A stretch of 64,000 bases of DNA from Aplysia californica (GCF_000002075.1 NW_004797802.1:89617-153616); one strand, 5' to 3'. Positions 1 to 12,600 are shown, counted from the first letter of the stretch. The notes: generated from the sequence alone by a model not told the origin. Numbers and translations are program-made.

Positions 1-28
1 ACACACACACACACACACACACACACAC
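1..28. repeat. (AC)n microsatellite
   Basis: A pure AC dinucleotide run starts at the window edge and probably continues upstream. It decays into CAC-rich sequence and lies in the intron before the amidase exon at 105. Confidence 0.95.
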
Positions 29-104
29 CACCCATAGACACACACGCAAACACAGCATGCCTAACTCTATGTCTATTTCCCTCTCTCTTTCTTTCTCCTC
101 CTAG

Positions 105-1432
105 CCTGTGCCCAGCACGTGAAGGGTTTCAGCTCCACAAGCCTTGAGAAAGCTGTCCGACAGGGCCGAGAGAGTTCCGCCTCTCTCCTCTCCCCAAACG
201 CCAAGTACCTCACTATGCTAGGGGAGTTCACCAAACGTCGTCATGGCAACCGCTACGCCACCAAGTGCCGGAACCTGGTCATCAAGCTTACCGCCCAGTA
301 TGACGAAGCTCTGAAGAAGTGTGACGTTATCGTCATGCCCACATTGACTCACCCAACCGTTGGACTTCCGGAAGGAAGCAACAAGGACGCACAAGCCACT
401 TCCGGTGAGATCATTGGTCTAGAAGACCGAAGATCAGATTTACTGAATCTTAGTTACGGGACGCGACACGCCTTTTCCGCGGCTGTGTACAGCTTTTTAT
501 CTAATTTAATAGGAAACATGTTACTTTCCCGGCTAATCTCTGCTTCTTTTACGGATTCATCTCTGATCAGATTTAGTTTAGTTCTAGGTAGTTTTAGGGC
601 ATTTGCAGCACATAGATCATACATATGCCGAAGATTAGAACCGTTACCAGAGAGTAACATACTAAGAAACGAACGAGGACAGATAACGACGGTGGATATT
701 TGAGAGCGGGGTACATCAAACAAATATCTTAACCTGAAACGTCTTCGACCAAATTGATTCCTCATTGAGTAGAAATCGGATATCCTTATTTCAAGCTTGG
801 TTTTGAATAGTAAATGTACCTTCTAACGCCGTTTCAACACTGCACGATAATCTTCCTACAGCCCGACGTCGGTATATGCAAGCCTAGCAGACAGAGACCA
901 AAACCTCACCCCCTCCCGAAGCAATGCAAATTCAAACCTGAACAGCCAGCGCTGTAGTCCAGTTTGATATGAACTGAAGGTTTGATATGAACTGAGATAT
1001 TTGCATCTCCCTTACATGTATTATTAATAAATGTATGTTTATTTATTTATGAAAGGGTTTTAACTGCGCTCACAACTGTTTAAGGTCATTTGAGCGAGCG
1101 GGACACATTAAACATAATAAATGTAAATCAAGGATGGGTCTACATTTCTCCTCAAACTTAGAGAACCCAGAACAGTGCTTCGGATTTTCATTACTCCTAC
1201 TGGTCGTATATTTCCCTCATCAGAGTACTTGACGGTGGCCCTCGACATGTGTGCCAACACTGCACCCACCGACCTGACTGGTCATCCGGCCTTGACCTTG
1301 CCTCTTGGAAAACTCTGCGACGGGAAGGCGGACAGCGTCATGATCGTGGGCCGGAAGTACGATGAGACTACCGTTCTCGGCGTGGCCAGGGCCCTGGAGA
1401 AGATTATTCCCGCCCGGGAAGGACTGCACTGA
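105..1432 (+). CDS. Amidase-signature hydrolase, last two coding exons (partial)
   Basis: This is the C-terminal part of a Ser-Ser-Lys amidase-signature enzyme; the family hydrolyses amide bonds of small or fatty amides. Exon A is 105-404: a pyrimidine-rich acceptor ending CTCCTAG precedes it, and it reads C-A-Q-H-V-K-G-F and later CDVIVMPTLTHPTVGLPEG, the conserved C-terminal D-x-x-x-x-P-T segment. A GTGAGA donor follows. Exon B is 1224-1432, after acceptor CCTCATCAG; the phase-1 join restores TSEYLTVALDMCANTAP, then DLTGHPALTLPLG and MIVGRKYDETTVLGVA, typical of the family's end, then TGA. The catalytic Ser/Lys segment is upstream, outside the window, so the substrate class (FAAH-like or bacterial-type amidase) cannot be decided. 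The 819-bp intron holds a dispersed repeat. The last exon has a polyadenylation signal about 200 bp past the stop. Confidence 0.88.
567..740 (+). repeat. Dispersed repeat, unknown class, copy a
   Basis: This lies in the amidase intron. It shares the core GCCGAAGATTAGA, then (T)TACNAGAGAGTAACA, then GATAANGACGNTNGATATTTGA with copies at 14380-14560 (minus), 27045-27235 (plus) and, more weakly, 21100-21180 (minus). No terminal repeats or tRNA head were recognised. Confidence 0.6.
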
Positions 1433-1439
1433 TACATTG

Positions 1440-1560
1440 ACGTCAAGCACAATGCAGTTACTGCATTGATACATTGACGTCCTACACCATTGTACGAAAT
1501 GCACTGATACAGAGCCTCATTGACATAAAGCACAACAAGGCGGACTGCAAAGTTTCAGAA
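1440..1560 (+). repeat. Short repeats in the amidase 3' UTR
   Basis: The phrase GATACATTGACGTC occurs twice and a decayed form (CTCATTGACATAAAGC) again, interleaved with repeats of GCACAA and TGCACTGATAC. The TGACGTC core resembles a CRE site, but in an mRNA tail this is probably just a small local duplication. Confidence 0.5.
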
Positions 1561-1631
1561 ACTCATTGACGCAATGCACAATAGAACCCACCCCCAACAT
1601 CCCTTTCCTTCTTCTTTTCTTCCCCTTTTTG

Positions 1632-1637
1632 AATAAA
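1632..1637 (+). terminator. AATAAA polyadenylation signal of the amidase gene
   Basis: AATAAA sits about 200 bp after the amidase stop in a C/T-rich tail and is followed by T- and GT-rich sequence (TTGTTGTTGTTG at about 1712), as expected for a cleavage site. No other signal lies between it and the stop. Confidence 0.7.
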
Positions 1638-1890
1638 GCACACTCCTTTGACAGATGAACTATTGTTTAAACCTATATTACCATGTTCACATGATATTGT
1701 TCAGTGATATTTTGTTGTTGTTGTTGTTTTGTTTTTGATTTTTTTTTTAAATGTAGGTGTATTTTACGTCCTCGTCGACACAAGTTAGATCATGTAGGAA
1801 GCGGGCCTGTCAGGGTCAACCCAGGATGAGAGGGATACAACATCCTAGCAAAAAGGCTGAGGTACTCGATAAAGATAATTATTTTCTCCT

Positions 1891-1892
<2 letters not shown>

Positions 1893-1949
<57 letters not shown>

Positions 1950-2023
1950 ATACACACGCACACGCACACACACACACACACATACACACTCAAACACACA
2001 CACATATATATATATATATATAC
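1893..2023. repeat. (CA)n microsatellite ending in (TA)n
   Basis: About 110 bp of CA repeats with few interruptions run into a short TA run ending near 2023. The threonine-histidine and valine-cysteine open frames over it are repeat artefacts. Confidence 0.95.
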
Positions 2024-2334
2024 AGTGCGCACGGTTAGTTAGCGGAAACTCGGAAACCTCCTTTTATAAAATTACCGAGACAGAAGCGTCGGCCTACAAA
2101 AGCGATCGGCGAAATAAAGAAATTTAGCTTTTTTTCAACGAAACTGTCACAAAACTGAAAAAACGAAGGGCGTCATGATCTGGAGAATATTTTAAAGAAT
2201 CTTTTGGTGAAAACCGCATGTCCATCGATGCAGCCATTAAAAAGCCGTTTGAATAGCAAAATCGGCCACCACAAATAGATAATAGATACATGTAATTATT
2301 TTTGTAAGTGTTGAAACTCGATGATTTTATGGCA

Positions 2335-3540
2335 CTATTTTAGCGATAGTCGCCAACTTTCTGCAAGTAAGCACAGCCACGGGTGAATATTCCATTGCTC
2401 ATCATCAGCGAGACGAAACTGATTGAAAACTGAAGAAAAAGACAACAAATAAATAAACGGTGAATATCGATTAATTATATGACTGAATATTGCGGTGTTT
2501 GGGCTCTTTTTACAACTCGTTGAAAGCCTACATTTGTACATCTAAATAATATGTTGTTTCATGGCAGTGACGCTGAATAAATCCGGGGGAAAAACAACTG
2601 TCTGATAACAAAAAGTTCTAGACATAATCATGAAGTAAGTGGAAAGAAAGAAAAATAAAGAATAAATGTGTTATAGCCATGTTTTAGCGAGTGGCTTTGT
2701 CTTTCTACAAGTATGCAATCTCTGGAGATTATTGCATAATATAATTAATTACATGACTGAATATTGTTGTGGTTGAGCTCTTGTTGATGAAAGCCTATAG
2801 CTTCTAAATACATGTCGTATAGTGCCGTAAAAAATTCGTGGTGCGACTTATTTTCAAATATCTCCACATCGAACCTAGATTCTCCAAGTGACTTATTGTA
2901 TCAATTTTTCTTAACAGATCAACATTTTTGTAAACACCTGCTGTATTCTAGAAAATCCCTTAATAAATACTAGATCTAATAAAAAGAAAACCCAAGCGGG
3001 TGGTTTCTACCGATTTTTAAATGATTACAATTACAGCTGGGGCAATATAGTTTTTAATAGCAAGTCCGTCAGGTTTTTCTAATCGGGACATTATGCTCAT
3101 TGAACGCATGTTTTGAGAGCCATAGTGTAAAAATGTGTTCACTATAACAATAATTTTTTGTAACAAGTTTTGCAAGTAAAAATTGTCTTTGATGAGCTGT
3201 GACGTATGCGTAATAAAAATGTGTGTGAGAAGTGCTGTGAACAATAGACTACCATTTTACGCGTGGGATTTCAAGTATTTTATACAGCCCCAATTATTCT
3301 AGAAAAATATGATTTAGTTAAGACAAATTGATACAAACTGCTATGCAAATTATGGATGACACTGATTCACCCGTTACAGAGATATTTGAGGATAAGTTGC
3401 ACCACGAATTTTTTACCGCACTTTTAAAAAATGTTGTTTAATAACGGTGACGCTGAACTGAATAAATCAAGAAAATGAAACTGTCTGGTAACAAAATGTT
3501 CTAGAAAGAATTAACATGAAGTAAGTGGAAAGAACCCCCC
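2335..3540. repeat. Local tandem duplication, second unit split by a MITE
   Basis: Unit 1 (about 2335-2675) and unit 2 (about 2676-2821 plus 3422-3540) share, in the same order, TTTTAGCGA, TGACTGAATATTG, GAAAGCCTA, GTGACGCTGAA, AACTGTCTGNTAACAAAA and ATGAAGTAAGTGGAAAGAA. Unit 2 is interrupted by a 600-bp inverted-repeat element at the point where unit 1 reads straight through. The content of the unit is not recognised. Confidence 0.7.
2822..3421. mobile_element. 600-bp MITE with about 45-bp terminal inverted repeats
   Basis: The left end GTGCCGTAAAAAATTCGTGG and the right end (read in reverse) GTGCGGTAAAAAATTCGTGG match, and the match runs on through ACTTAT and CAAATATCTC for about 45 bp. 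It has no coding capacity. The interior (GCAAGTCCGTC, GAACGCATGTTTTGAGA) recurs in reverse orientation at 23860-24297. The superfamily is undetermined. Confidence 0.75.
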
Positions 3541-3556
3541 CCCCCCCCCCCCCCCC
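3535..3556. repeat. Poly-C tract
   Basis: A run of about 22 C. It is followed about 45 bp later by a GC-alternating stretch (3596-3640, GCGCGCGCGCG) of the kind that can adopt Z-DNA. Length calls in such tracts are unreliable. Confidence 0.9.
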
Positions 3557-4299
3557 AGACATTATTGATATTTCACTTTTGCGTCTTTAAATCACGCATG
3601 CGCGCGTGAATGTATGTGAGTACGCGCGCGCGCGTGTGACCATAGTGTGTGAGTGTTGTTTTAAAAATATTACTTTGCATTCGAATTGCGTTTTCCATTA
3701 ATTTAAAATAAAAACATTGGTCTATTTGTGCAATGGCTTACGGTTCGACGCATAAAGCACGCTGTAGACAGGCTTACAAATAGTGTAGATTTACATGAAT
3801 TTTAAGAGTAGAAAGTGTAAAGTGGCAAGCTTCCTAGAGCTGGAAATCAGTAACTTCTATTTAAGATGCCTTTTGCTCGCTCCATCGATCCTCTCCTGGC
3901 TCTTCCTCTCGCTCTACAACCGGGTCTTCAGGTTTGGTAAGCTATATATTGTATTAGGACAGGCTGGTTGATAGACATGCAAGTGTAAGTCGGGTGACCA
4001 AACCAGCCGTCTGTTTGTTGTGGTTGTTGTTTGCTTTTCAATGTGTTGTTGAACTGGTAATCTGGTATGGTAGGCCTACCCAGTATTTCTCGGAAGGCTG
4101 TCGAGATTACGAACCCTGTCTAGTCTTGTCTTGTTTATAATCTTCCTGAGGAAGTTTCACCATGCTGTGCTATGATTTTGCTTTCTTGGGGTTTGGTAAG
4201 GGTTCAGGTCTGGCACTGATTTATAAGACGGTACAGGTTGAGTCTTTTTACTCCTTACATTTTGTTGTGCTCTGCACAGTATACCATACTCTTCCCAGT

Positions 4300-4625
4300 A
4301 GAATGTAAGGTTCTCGGACTCACAATCATAAGGTCTTGGGTTCGAATCCCGTCAGGGGTCTTACATAGTGTACTTGGGAAAGGCACCTTACATGAATTTT
4401 CCCCTCTTCATTGAGGTGGAAATGGGTACCAGACAAAAAAGACAGTGAAATTTTGTCAGTTTGGTAGTGTTTGAGCACGTGAAATCCGCAGCTTGCACAG
4501 TATGCTTCCCGGGAGGCCTAGAATGTTTCTGAGTGTTCTTCTATGGTCTGCTAAGGTAAAAAAATGCATAGAGCATGCTGTAAAGCAAACAATTATTATC
4601 AGGGATTATTATTATTGTTTCTAAC
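4300..4625 (+). mobile_element. tRNA-derived SINE
   Basis: The head resembles a tRNA, with box B GGTTCGAATCC at about 4339-4349 and an A-box-like stretch about 35 bp before it. The central part (TTGGGAAAGGCACC, then GGAAATGGGTACC) is of the kind conserved in many invertebrate SINEs. The tail carries GCATAGAGCATGCTGTAAAG and ATTATTATTATTG, like an L2-type LINE end, which suggests L2-driven mobilisation. The subfamily is uncertain. Confidence 0.65.
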
Positions 4626-6800
4626 AATGGGAAAACAGCTCTGAAAATGGAAGGAGCAATACACACCTGAGTACTCGAACATTTTAACAGTGTCAATGGG
4701 GAAGTTCTGTCCTTATCCTATACAATTATAAATTATGGAGGGTTGGTGAGCCAGTACGAGTCTTACTTATAACTTACTATGATTTCACATCATCAGTAGA
4801 AAGTTTATTGCTTTCTTATCCATATATATATTTTTTTTTAATGTTCACCTTTTTCCCAGATCTGCACCAAGGAATAACACCCTAGAGTTGATGTGCTCTT
4901 TTAAAAATAAAATTGTTCTCAAACGACATCTCAGGTTGTTTTTTTAAAAATAGTTGTCAGTTGTCTCCAATTTTGAGAAAATTTCTTAACAGCAGAAGCT
5001 AAATATTGACCAACAACACAATATAATGACTGGTGCTTCAAAATTTTGTCTATAAAAATAATCAAATACTTCAGTCAAGACGAACAAACACAACAATGAC
5101 AACATACAGTGGGGTCTGCTTAAACCTAAATTTATGGGACCAATGGATTTTCTTTGGTTTAGCTAGGTTTTCCATTTTAGAAAGGTTGCCCAAACAGAAA
5201 GAAAGAAAACTGAGTATTTTACTTTCTTTCCATTTACAACTGTTTTCAAACTAAACCCATGTTCAGTTCAAGAGGACTCCACATATCTTCGGAAAAAAAG
5301 TATAAATGAACTAATACATTCCATGGTTGTCAACATTTTTTTCACGCCTTTATTGACAATGTGAGGATAAATGGTGAGTGATGGGAGAACATAAATTTCA
5401 ATGAAAAACAAAACATAAAAACAAGCTTTACCAGGACTGACCAAAGACTTGGTACTCATAGATCTCAGACCCAACATTTTACCTTAATCATGACTGAACT
5501 GGTCAATCTAAAAATAATTGTTGACATATAAATCGAAAGACACAGATGATTTTTCTTTTTCACTAACTCAAACACAAAAGCTGTTTCTTCAAACAAATAA
5601 TATTTGATCCATTCTTCCTTTTCTGATACTATCCATCAATATTCCACACATACATCCACATGTCTTCTTCCCACTCACACATAAACCCCCTTCCATTGTC
5701 AGTGATCTAGACATGAGTACTTTCAGTACTTGTACAATAACTTTCTCCAAGAAAAAACAACAACAGTTGAGGCAATCTTTCTTCACAACGCAAAAGAAAA
5801 GGAGCACTATTGCAGTTACAAAACAAAGAAGAGAAAGTGTCTCACTCATTAAAGACACACATCCATATTCCTTCACACAAATCAGGGTATTTTATATTCT
5901 AGAAAAAACCCTTTCTTGGGGAACTAACTTCATTTATGGAATAATGCTGTAACTTTTTCAAAGCTTTTCTGGATCAAATTTAAGGTAACAAACTTAATTC
6001 CCCTGGTCAGAATCAACGTACTTCCTGGTTTGATAAGTTTCGCATCACCACAGAAATCATCAATACATTACTTTAAAAGATCTAATGAAGGCGTGGCACA
6101 AAAACTCTCACTAAATCAAGAATAGGATCTAAGTGCACAAAATGTCATGATAAAATTTTCTCTATGGGAATCAAGTGCACGGTGCCTTCTATAATTTCCA
6201 AGTGATACCCTGATATTGTCCACAAGAATTACAAAAATTATGCTAGTTGGTTAAATAAAAAGGAACTACTCTTGACCGTTCACACAACTGAAACAACAAA
6301 GATGTAAATAGCACTGTGCATTGCAATTGCAATAATGTGGTAACATAAAAGTACAAACAAGAGATCAATGAAAGAAGCAGGGAGAGAATATTCCTAGGAA
6401 AATCTGAACTACCCGATGGACAAAAGAGATTCTTTAATGAACTGTCATGATTAGAAAAGCAGTTCACATGTGAAGTCTCAATGCAATAACAAAAGGGAAT
6501 TTCCATGTTGAATTCAATTTTTTGAAATACAAAAGAGAAAAAACTAGGTCCACTGACATTTTAAAAAATCTTTAGTGACAAAACGAGGAGCATGGTAAAA
6601 TAGCCGGAAGAGTATTGTAATTAGCCACAAGAACATCTCTTTACTCAATAAGAAACCTAATAAAAATGGAGAAAAAAAAATAATTTAAAAAAAGTAGTGA
6701 AATTCTCAACAATATGTATCATGTATGTATCAATCAAATGGTCACTGCCATAACTTTGTTACTATGGCTGCTTTACTAAAAATAAGCCTTCATTAAAGTC
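4626..6800. other. Intergenic stretch, nothing recognised
   Basis: AT-rich sequence between the amidase 3' end and the 3' end of selenoprotein W. Open frames of 70-95 codons occur on both strands but lack splice context, recognisable motifs or codon bias. Confidence 0.6.
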
Positions 6801-6864
6801 TTTCATTACACTTTTGCTTGTTCATATTTCACTTTTTCATTTTGCACTTTGGCTAGTTCATATA

Positions 6865-7288
6865 ATCATTTATTTAAATCATAAAACTTCAAAATTTCTT
6901 GTGGAAGGTTTATCTAATGCAGAGCATGAGCCAAACCAAATTTTATCTTTTAAGATTTTGGAACAGAATCTTCCCCATTATGAAAAGATTGTATTAAAAA
7001 CTACCCCCCCCAAAAAAATTAATATCAACACTTCTACTGCATAGACATGAGAATAAAAGAAGAAACGTTTGGACAGAACCCTATTTTAAGTTACAAAGAT
7101 GTACCAATAGTGATCCTGTCATAAATAAAGGTACTGCAGCTTTACATCAATCACACCTGAGCAGTCAAACCAATGCAGAGAAGACCATCTGAGAAAAATC
7201 GTGACCTTGACCTTTACAAAGTTATTGTCTTTAATCAAGTACAGTCATATGCGGACGTCATCCTCTGCTGTTGTTCAAGTGAACAGAC
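6865..7288 (-). other. SELENOW: Probable last (3' UTR) exon of selenoprotein W
   Basis: After the stop codon the message reaches a GTAAGA donor at 8472-8476. The best downstream acceptor on the minus strand is CATTTCCAG, ending at 7289. The exon then contains the SECIS-like fold. An AATAAA on the minus strand near 6865-6870 is a possible end. The exon is inferred from splice signals alone. Confidence 0.45.
7175..7268 (-). promoter_or_regulatory. Candidate SECIS element
   Basis: A SECIS recruits SBP2 and the Sec elongation factor so that TGA is read as selenocysteine. On the minus strand the parts come in the right order: a basal GCAGAG (7263-7268) able to pair with CTCTGC (7175-7180), ATGA at 7245-7248, a 12-nt arm ending CTTGATT, AAA at about 7230-7232, a returning TCAAGGTCA arm (CTTGA pairs with TCAAG), and CGAT at 7198-7201 opposite ATGA. 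The middle helix has mismatches and the apical part is long, so the match is good but imperfect. Position in the 3' UTR of a selenoprotein gene supports it. Confidence 0.5.
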
Positions 7289-8502
7289 CTGGAAATGAAA
7301 CAAACAGAAGGCATGAAGGGTATGGCCTTGAAACAACATGATGAATAAGACCTATGGATATAAAAGACCAGACTTGAGAATCCTTAACCTTAATCCTCAA
7401 AAAACTAAATATTCACATCTCAACTTGACACATGACTTTATCACACCCTTTCTTGCCTTTGTTACATATTTACTTCATTAATAGAACTTCATACGGCACC
7501 TTACATACTACTTGCAGTGAAATATATATGGAAATTGCAGGGATATTAATTTCAAGAGTTTGTAGACTCAGTTCATGTCAGAGTAAAGCCAGACCATTTC
7601 ACCGATTGTGGACCTGAACATGAGTCACTGTGGGCTCTCTCCTTGGTGCGTCGGTTAAAATCCTGTTAGCCTAATATCCTGCATTTTCCTTGCTCCAAAG
7701 CATCGCGATCTTAGGCAGAGAATTCTGTACTGAGGTTCACTGACCCATAATGATCGACCGGTGCTCTGATGGAACCACGTTATATCGCGTTAGTAAGGTT
7801 CAACGGATCACTTATGTCGCTGTGATAGATAGCGAGTTACGTGCATACTTTAAAGTACATTTTCGAGCATTTTCTGTTTGAATCTGGATCTAACATTTAT
7901 GTTATATACATTTTGTATCATGGTATAGAAAATCTTTTGATGCCAAAATACATTTTTGCCAAAATTTGAGTTAGCATGGTTCCATCATAGCATCAACGAT
8001 AAATGCAAAAGCTACCAGGCATGATAAAAATATGAAACAAACAGCAAAATTCAGATTACAGAATTAAGTCTCTATTCCAATAGCAGACGTTGTTGCTAGA
8101 CCTATAACAAGTTTCTGCTTGGTCAAGATTGGTATACTGATCAGCACCAATTCTGTTTTCTTCATCCTCGTCACCCAACTGAACAGCTTTCTCTAGACCT
8201 ACCCTGACCTATTTTGAATCTGATACTTTGCAGATGATGAAAATCCTTTGTGATAAGACCAAAAAAAAAATAATTCTCCAGTTGTTTTTTTTTAGAAAAG
8301 TCCACAATCACAAAGATTAATGTAACGGGATTTAATACAGAAGAAAGAAAGATAAGCCAACAAAGGCCAATTAGCGTAACAAAAATTTTATAAAGCTAAA
8401 CAACAAGTTTAGTGCACACTCCCCTTCCACAGAATCGAAGAAAGTAGTTTCAACTACTTATTTGAAGGGTTCTTACCTGAGATGCCAAGCTGCATAGGGT
8501 GC

Positions 8503-9560
8503 CTACAAGGCTGACTGGATGGCATTCACAATTTTGTTAACCTTCTGAGGTCTATCGGGGTAGCCATCACCATTCTAAGAGGAGAAAAAAAAACATGTAT
8601 ATAACTGTTGCAACATATTTCATAAAAGCCAATCTTTTCTTTTTTTTGTTTGTTAGTGTTGTATGGCGCTTGCAACTGCATAAGTCATTGGACCAGTGCT
8701 CTTTACACTATATACACAGCCCTTAGCAAGCATTTTACAAAATCATGGATTGAATTATCATTTTTATGCCGATGATTCCCAAATGTATGTTAATGGCACC
8801 ATTCAAGATAAAAAATCCACGATTAAATAAAGATCTGGAAAGTGTCAACTTTGATTTATATGGGCATATGACATCTAGTAAACATGTTGTCAGGAATCTC
8901 GGTGTATATATTGACCACCACTTATCAATGGGCTCGTTTGTAGGATCTCTGTCCAAATCACTTTATTTTCAGCTGAGAAGGATAGGCCTAGTTCGAAAGT
9001 ACTTAAACGAAGAGACCACAAAAACACTGGTAACATTTCTTATCCTATCTAGATTAGACTATTGTAACTCACTCCTTCTGAACAACAAATATTTGAATCG
9101 TTTACAGGTAATTCAAAACAATGCCGCTAGACTGATAACAAGATCTAAAAAACGTGACCCTGTCACTCCATTATTAAAAGAACTGCATTGGCTCCCTGTA
9201 AAAGAAAGAATAATATTTAAAATCTGCATCACGTGTTTCAAATGTGTAAATAAAACTGCTCCTTTTTTATCTACAAGAACTTATCAGTATATATAAACCA
9301 GGGAGAAACCTAAGATCATCAAATGATAACACCCTACTTGTGACACCTGTAAAATCATACAAATCATATGGAGAGAGATCTTTCTCATATCTTGGTCCAT
9401 TTATGTGGAACAGATTACCCATGAAACTAAGACAAATAAAAACACTTGATAGCTTCAAAAGACATCTTAAACATTTTCTGTTCCTACAGGCCTATCCTTC
9501 ATAAGCTTTTAACGTTATCTTTCATTATAGTTGTTCTGTTCCTATGTCTGGATGAAAATA

Positions 9561-9618
<58 letters not shown>

Positions 9619-12600
9619 TTGTGCATTAATGTATTGCATGAGAAGAAAGGAAGTACTAAGAAAGTTTTTTGGAAAATGGGTATTCCAATGTAAAGCGCAT
9701 TGAGCTACTTTTTTTGGAAATGCGCTATATAAATGTTATATATTATTATTATTTATTATTATATGAGCGCGCAGGACACATTAAACGTTTTCAGTAGGTA
9801 GGAAATTTTGAATTTTGCCAAGGTGGCGGCTGAAGCCTACTCTTATCGATTTTAGACCAAGAAGGGATCTTTAACATGCACAACTTGCAGACGGGACCTC
9901 CGACATTTTTCACCCTTATCCGAGAAGGCTAGGTGTAGATCTTTCCTACCAGAAGATCAGGGGTGTGGCTGAAAGACAGCAGTAAGAAGGAGCCAGGGAG
10001 TAGAAGTAGAAAGGCTGCAGAAAGAGTCAGGAGCCCAGAGGAGGGGGCAAAGGGGGTGAGGTGATGGGGGCAGAAAGTGGAGACGAAAGCAGACGACAGA
10101 ACACTGGTAGACAGGAAAGGCGGTGAAAGGAGAAAATGTTAAAGTTAGAAGAAAATTTTCCCGTTGCTTCCCGGATTCGAACGCAGAACCTTTGAATGAG
10201 AGGGGAACACCTTAACCTCGTGGCCACGAAAGCCCCCCCGCCAATCTCTTTAACCTTCATCTTCATACAGCCCCAAGCAATCTACACAATCTTCTCATAA
10301 ATTCGTAAACATGAAAATTGGAAATAGGCAAAAACTACTCATATTATCAACAAACATATTTTCCTTTCCGATCACTTTCCTCAACCCTCTTTGCTGACAT
10401 TTTCAAGTAATTTCTTACATGCCTAAAACAATGGGTACATTCACTTCCCTGTCATCATGATTCCTTTTTCAGGTATGGTATATATCACTTACAGCATCAG
10501 TATTTCAGGTAAATTGTATTCACAAGTTCTATAAAATTGAAACTGCTAAATCAAAAACAAAAAAGAAAAACTATACAAAGTTAACTAACCACAAACAGGT
10601 TATTCAACATCCATCCGCATAATTTCTCAAAAAACATTATGTAAGCAAAAACATGCCTTACAAGTGTACAAGCTACTAGCTCATCTCAAGATAAACCTCA
10701 TTTTAACGTCTCAACCAGGGAAAAACAGCCGTAACATTGCAACAACACATATTATCACCATACTTCACAAAGTGTTGTTGTTTTTTTTTACAATACTACC
10801 AAGGAAGTTGTTCACTTTCAAACCAAAATGTCTCCCAAATCAATTTCATAAAACATTTTGAGAATGAAATTTATTAAATTACATTGTTACCAATAAAGAA
10901 TTCAATGTCAATTCCGATTCAACAGAAATAACATTTGTGGATTTCCCAGTGCTTCTACACAATGAATCCTTTTTTTCCCTGGTTGAGACATTAAAAAAAG
11001 CCAAACCAGTCTTACCTTCTTTGAGAAGACTAATTTTCCCGCAACTGTTACCTCGAAGAAACCGGTGGCGCCTGGGGTGCCCTCACCAGTCTGAAACAAA
11101 AGGTTCGAGGTTGAGAGGACACATCAAAGACAAAAGAGAAATCAAAGCTACAGCTAATAGTTTAGCAGTAATCAATATTAATTACAACATGCAAAACACA
11201 TATATGCTCTATCTCACCGACTACCATCATCGCAAAATTTAGCTTTTTTTCCCCCCTTGGCAATGTCTACCTTTCGACATCACCCTCCCTGTGATAGTGA
11301 GCTTATGAAGAGATTTCCCATTACAGTAGCACAACTGTTGTTACAGTAGGTTCAGTGAACCAAACTGCAGCCATTTCCGTTATTTCAAACTGAAATTTTA
11401 ACTCTTTTACTTTTACACAAAATGTCCCTAAGTTATGATCTTTTAAAACTACTAACCAGTACACAATCCAAGGGACATTTCTTGGCCGATGAAAGCAGAA
11501 AAGGAAATAGGCTAGCTGTAGCAATTTTGAACTTGAAGATCCTCAGTTAGGCTCATTCTATGACTGATAGTGCATCTTCATTAAAATTAGCTCTGAATAA
11601 GTTATATCAGTAAAAGAATTTCTAGTCCAGCTACTAAACATAGATCAAATAAAATTTGAAAATAAACGAAGTAATATGAAAAAGCTCAGAACTCCATTCC
11701 AAAGTAATGATATCTCATTTTTGTTTCTTACAGAATGCAAGTTTCGCACAAATGTTTCAATAAGTATGGACAGTATGAATTAAAAAATATACCATTCAGT
11801 TTGGCTGGTTGCTAGAGTTCGTTCAGGCAAAATTGTTGGTAGTCAGTGAGTTAAATTACCAGGAAAAATTGTCTGATTGTGTCAAGTAAGGTAATAAAAC
11901 TGTGATGTCAAGTTCATGTATATCTTTTCCTTCTGGGGAAAAACCATGTCTGTAAATTGGTAAAAAGCCAAAAGATCACTTCAATGAGAGGCAAAGAAAA
12001 AATTATTGTTTTCTTTTGAATGTCCAACCTGGTCATTATTTGTCTGAAATTATCAAAGTTTCCCTAACCAATTACCTTCAGACAGCATCATGTCAAGTTC
12101 AACAACTATAATCTTGGTTCCTTTCATAGTTTGTTATTCTCAAAAGGACTGAGAATGCTTGTTATAATTATGAAGACCAGTCGAAAAACTGAAATTCTAT
12201 CAAAATTTCCAGTTATCTTGATAACTTTAATATTAATTGTCAGTGTGCTTTATTATTGCCAACATGAATACTGTTTTGAATCAAGGGAATGGTTAACAAT
12301 TTTGCCCTATATACTTCAGTTCACACGATCTCAGCCTGTGCTCTCCCCCCACCCTGTTACGGAAGTTGAAACATGAAGACTGTAAAAAACTCACAGAGCA
12401 GCTTCAACAGAACACAATTAAGACTAAGTGAACAATTTTCCACAGAAACTCTGATCAGTCATCCAATCTGTTAAAACTTACTAAAAATATAAAAAAAACA
12501 ACTTTGTCAACATCAGCTTGCCCAACTAGTAAAAAAGCATGAAAGTAATATTGTTATGTATAGTGAGTCAGCATGACAATGGCCATATTCTGCAAAGAAC

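Noticed and set aside
1757-2038. Thr-His-rich and Val-Cys-rich frames over the CA tract
   Set aside because: Microsatellite artefacts.
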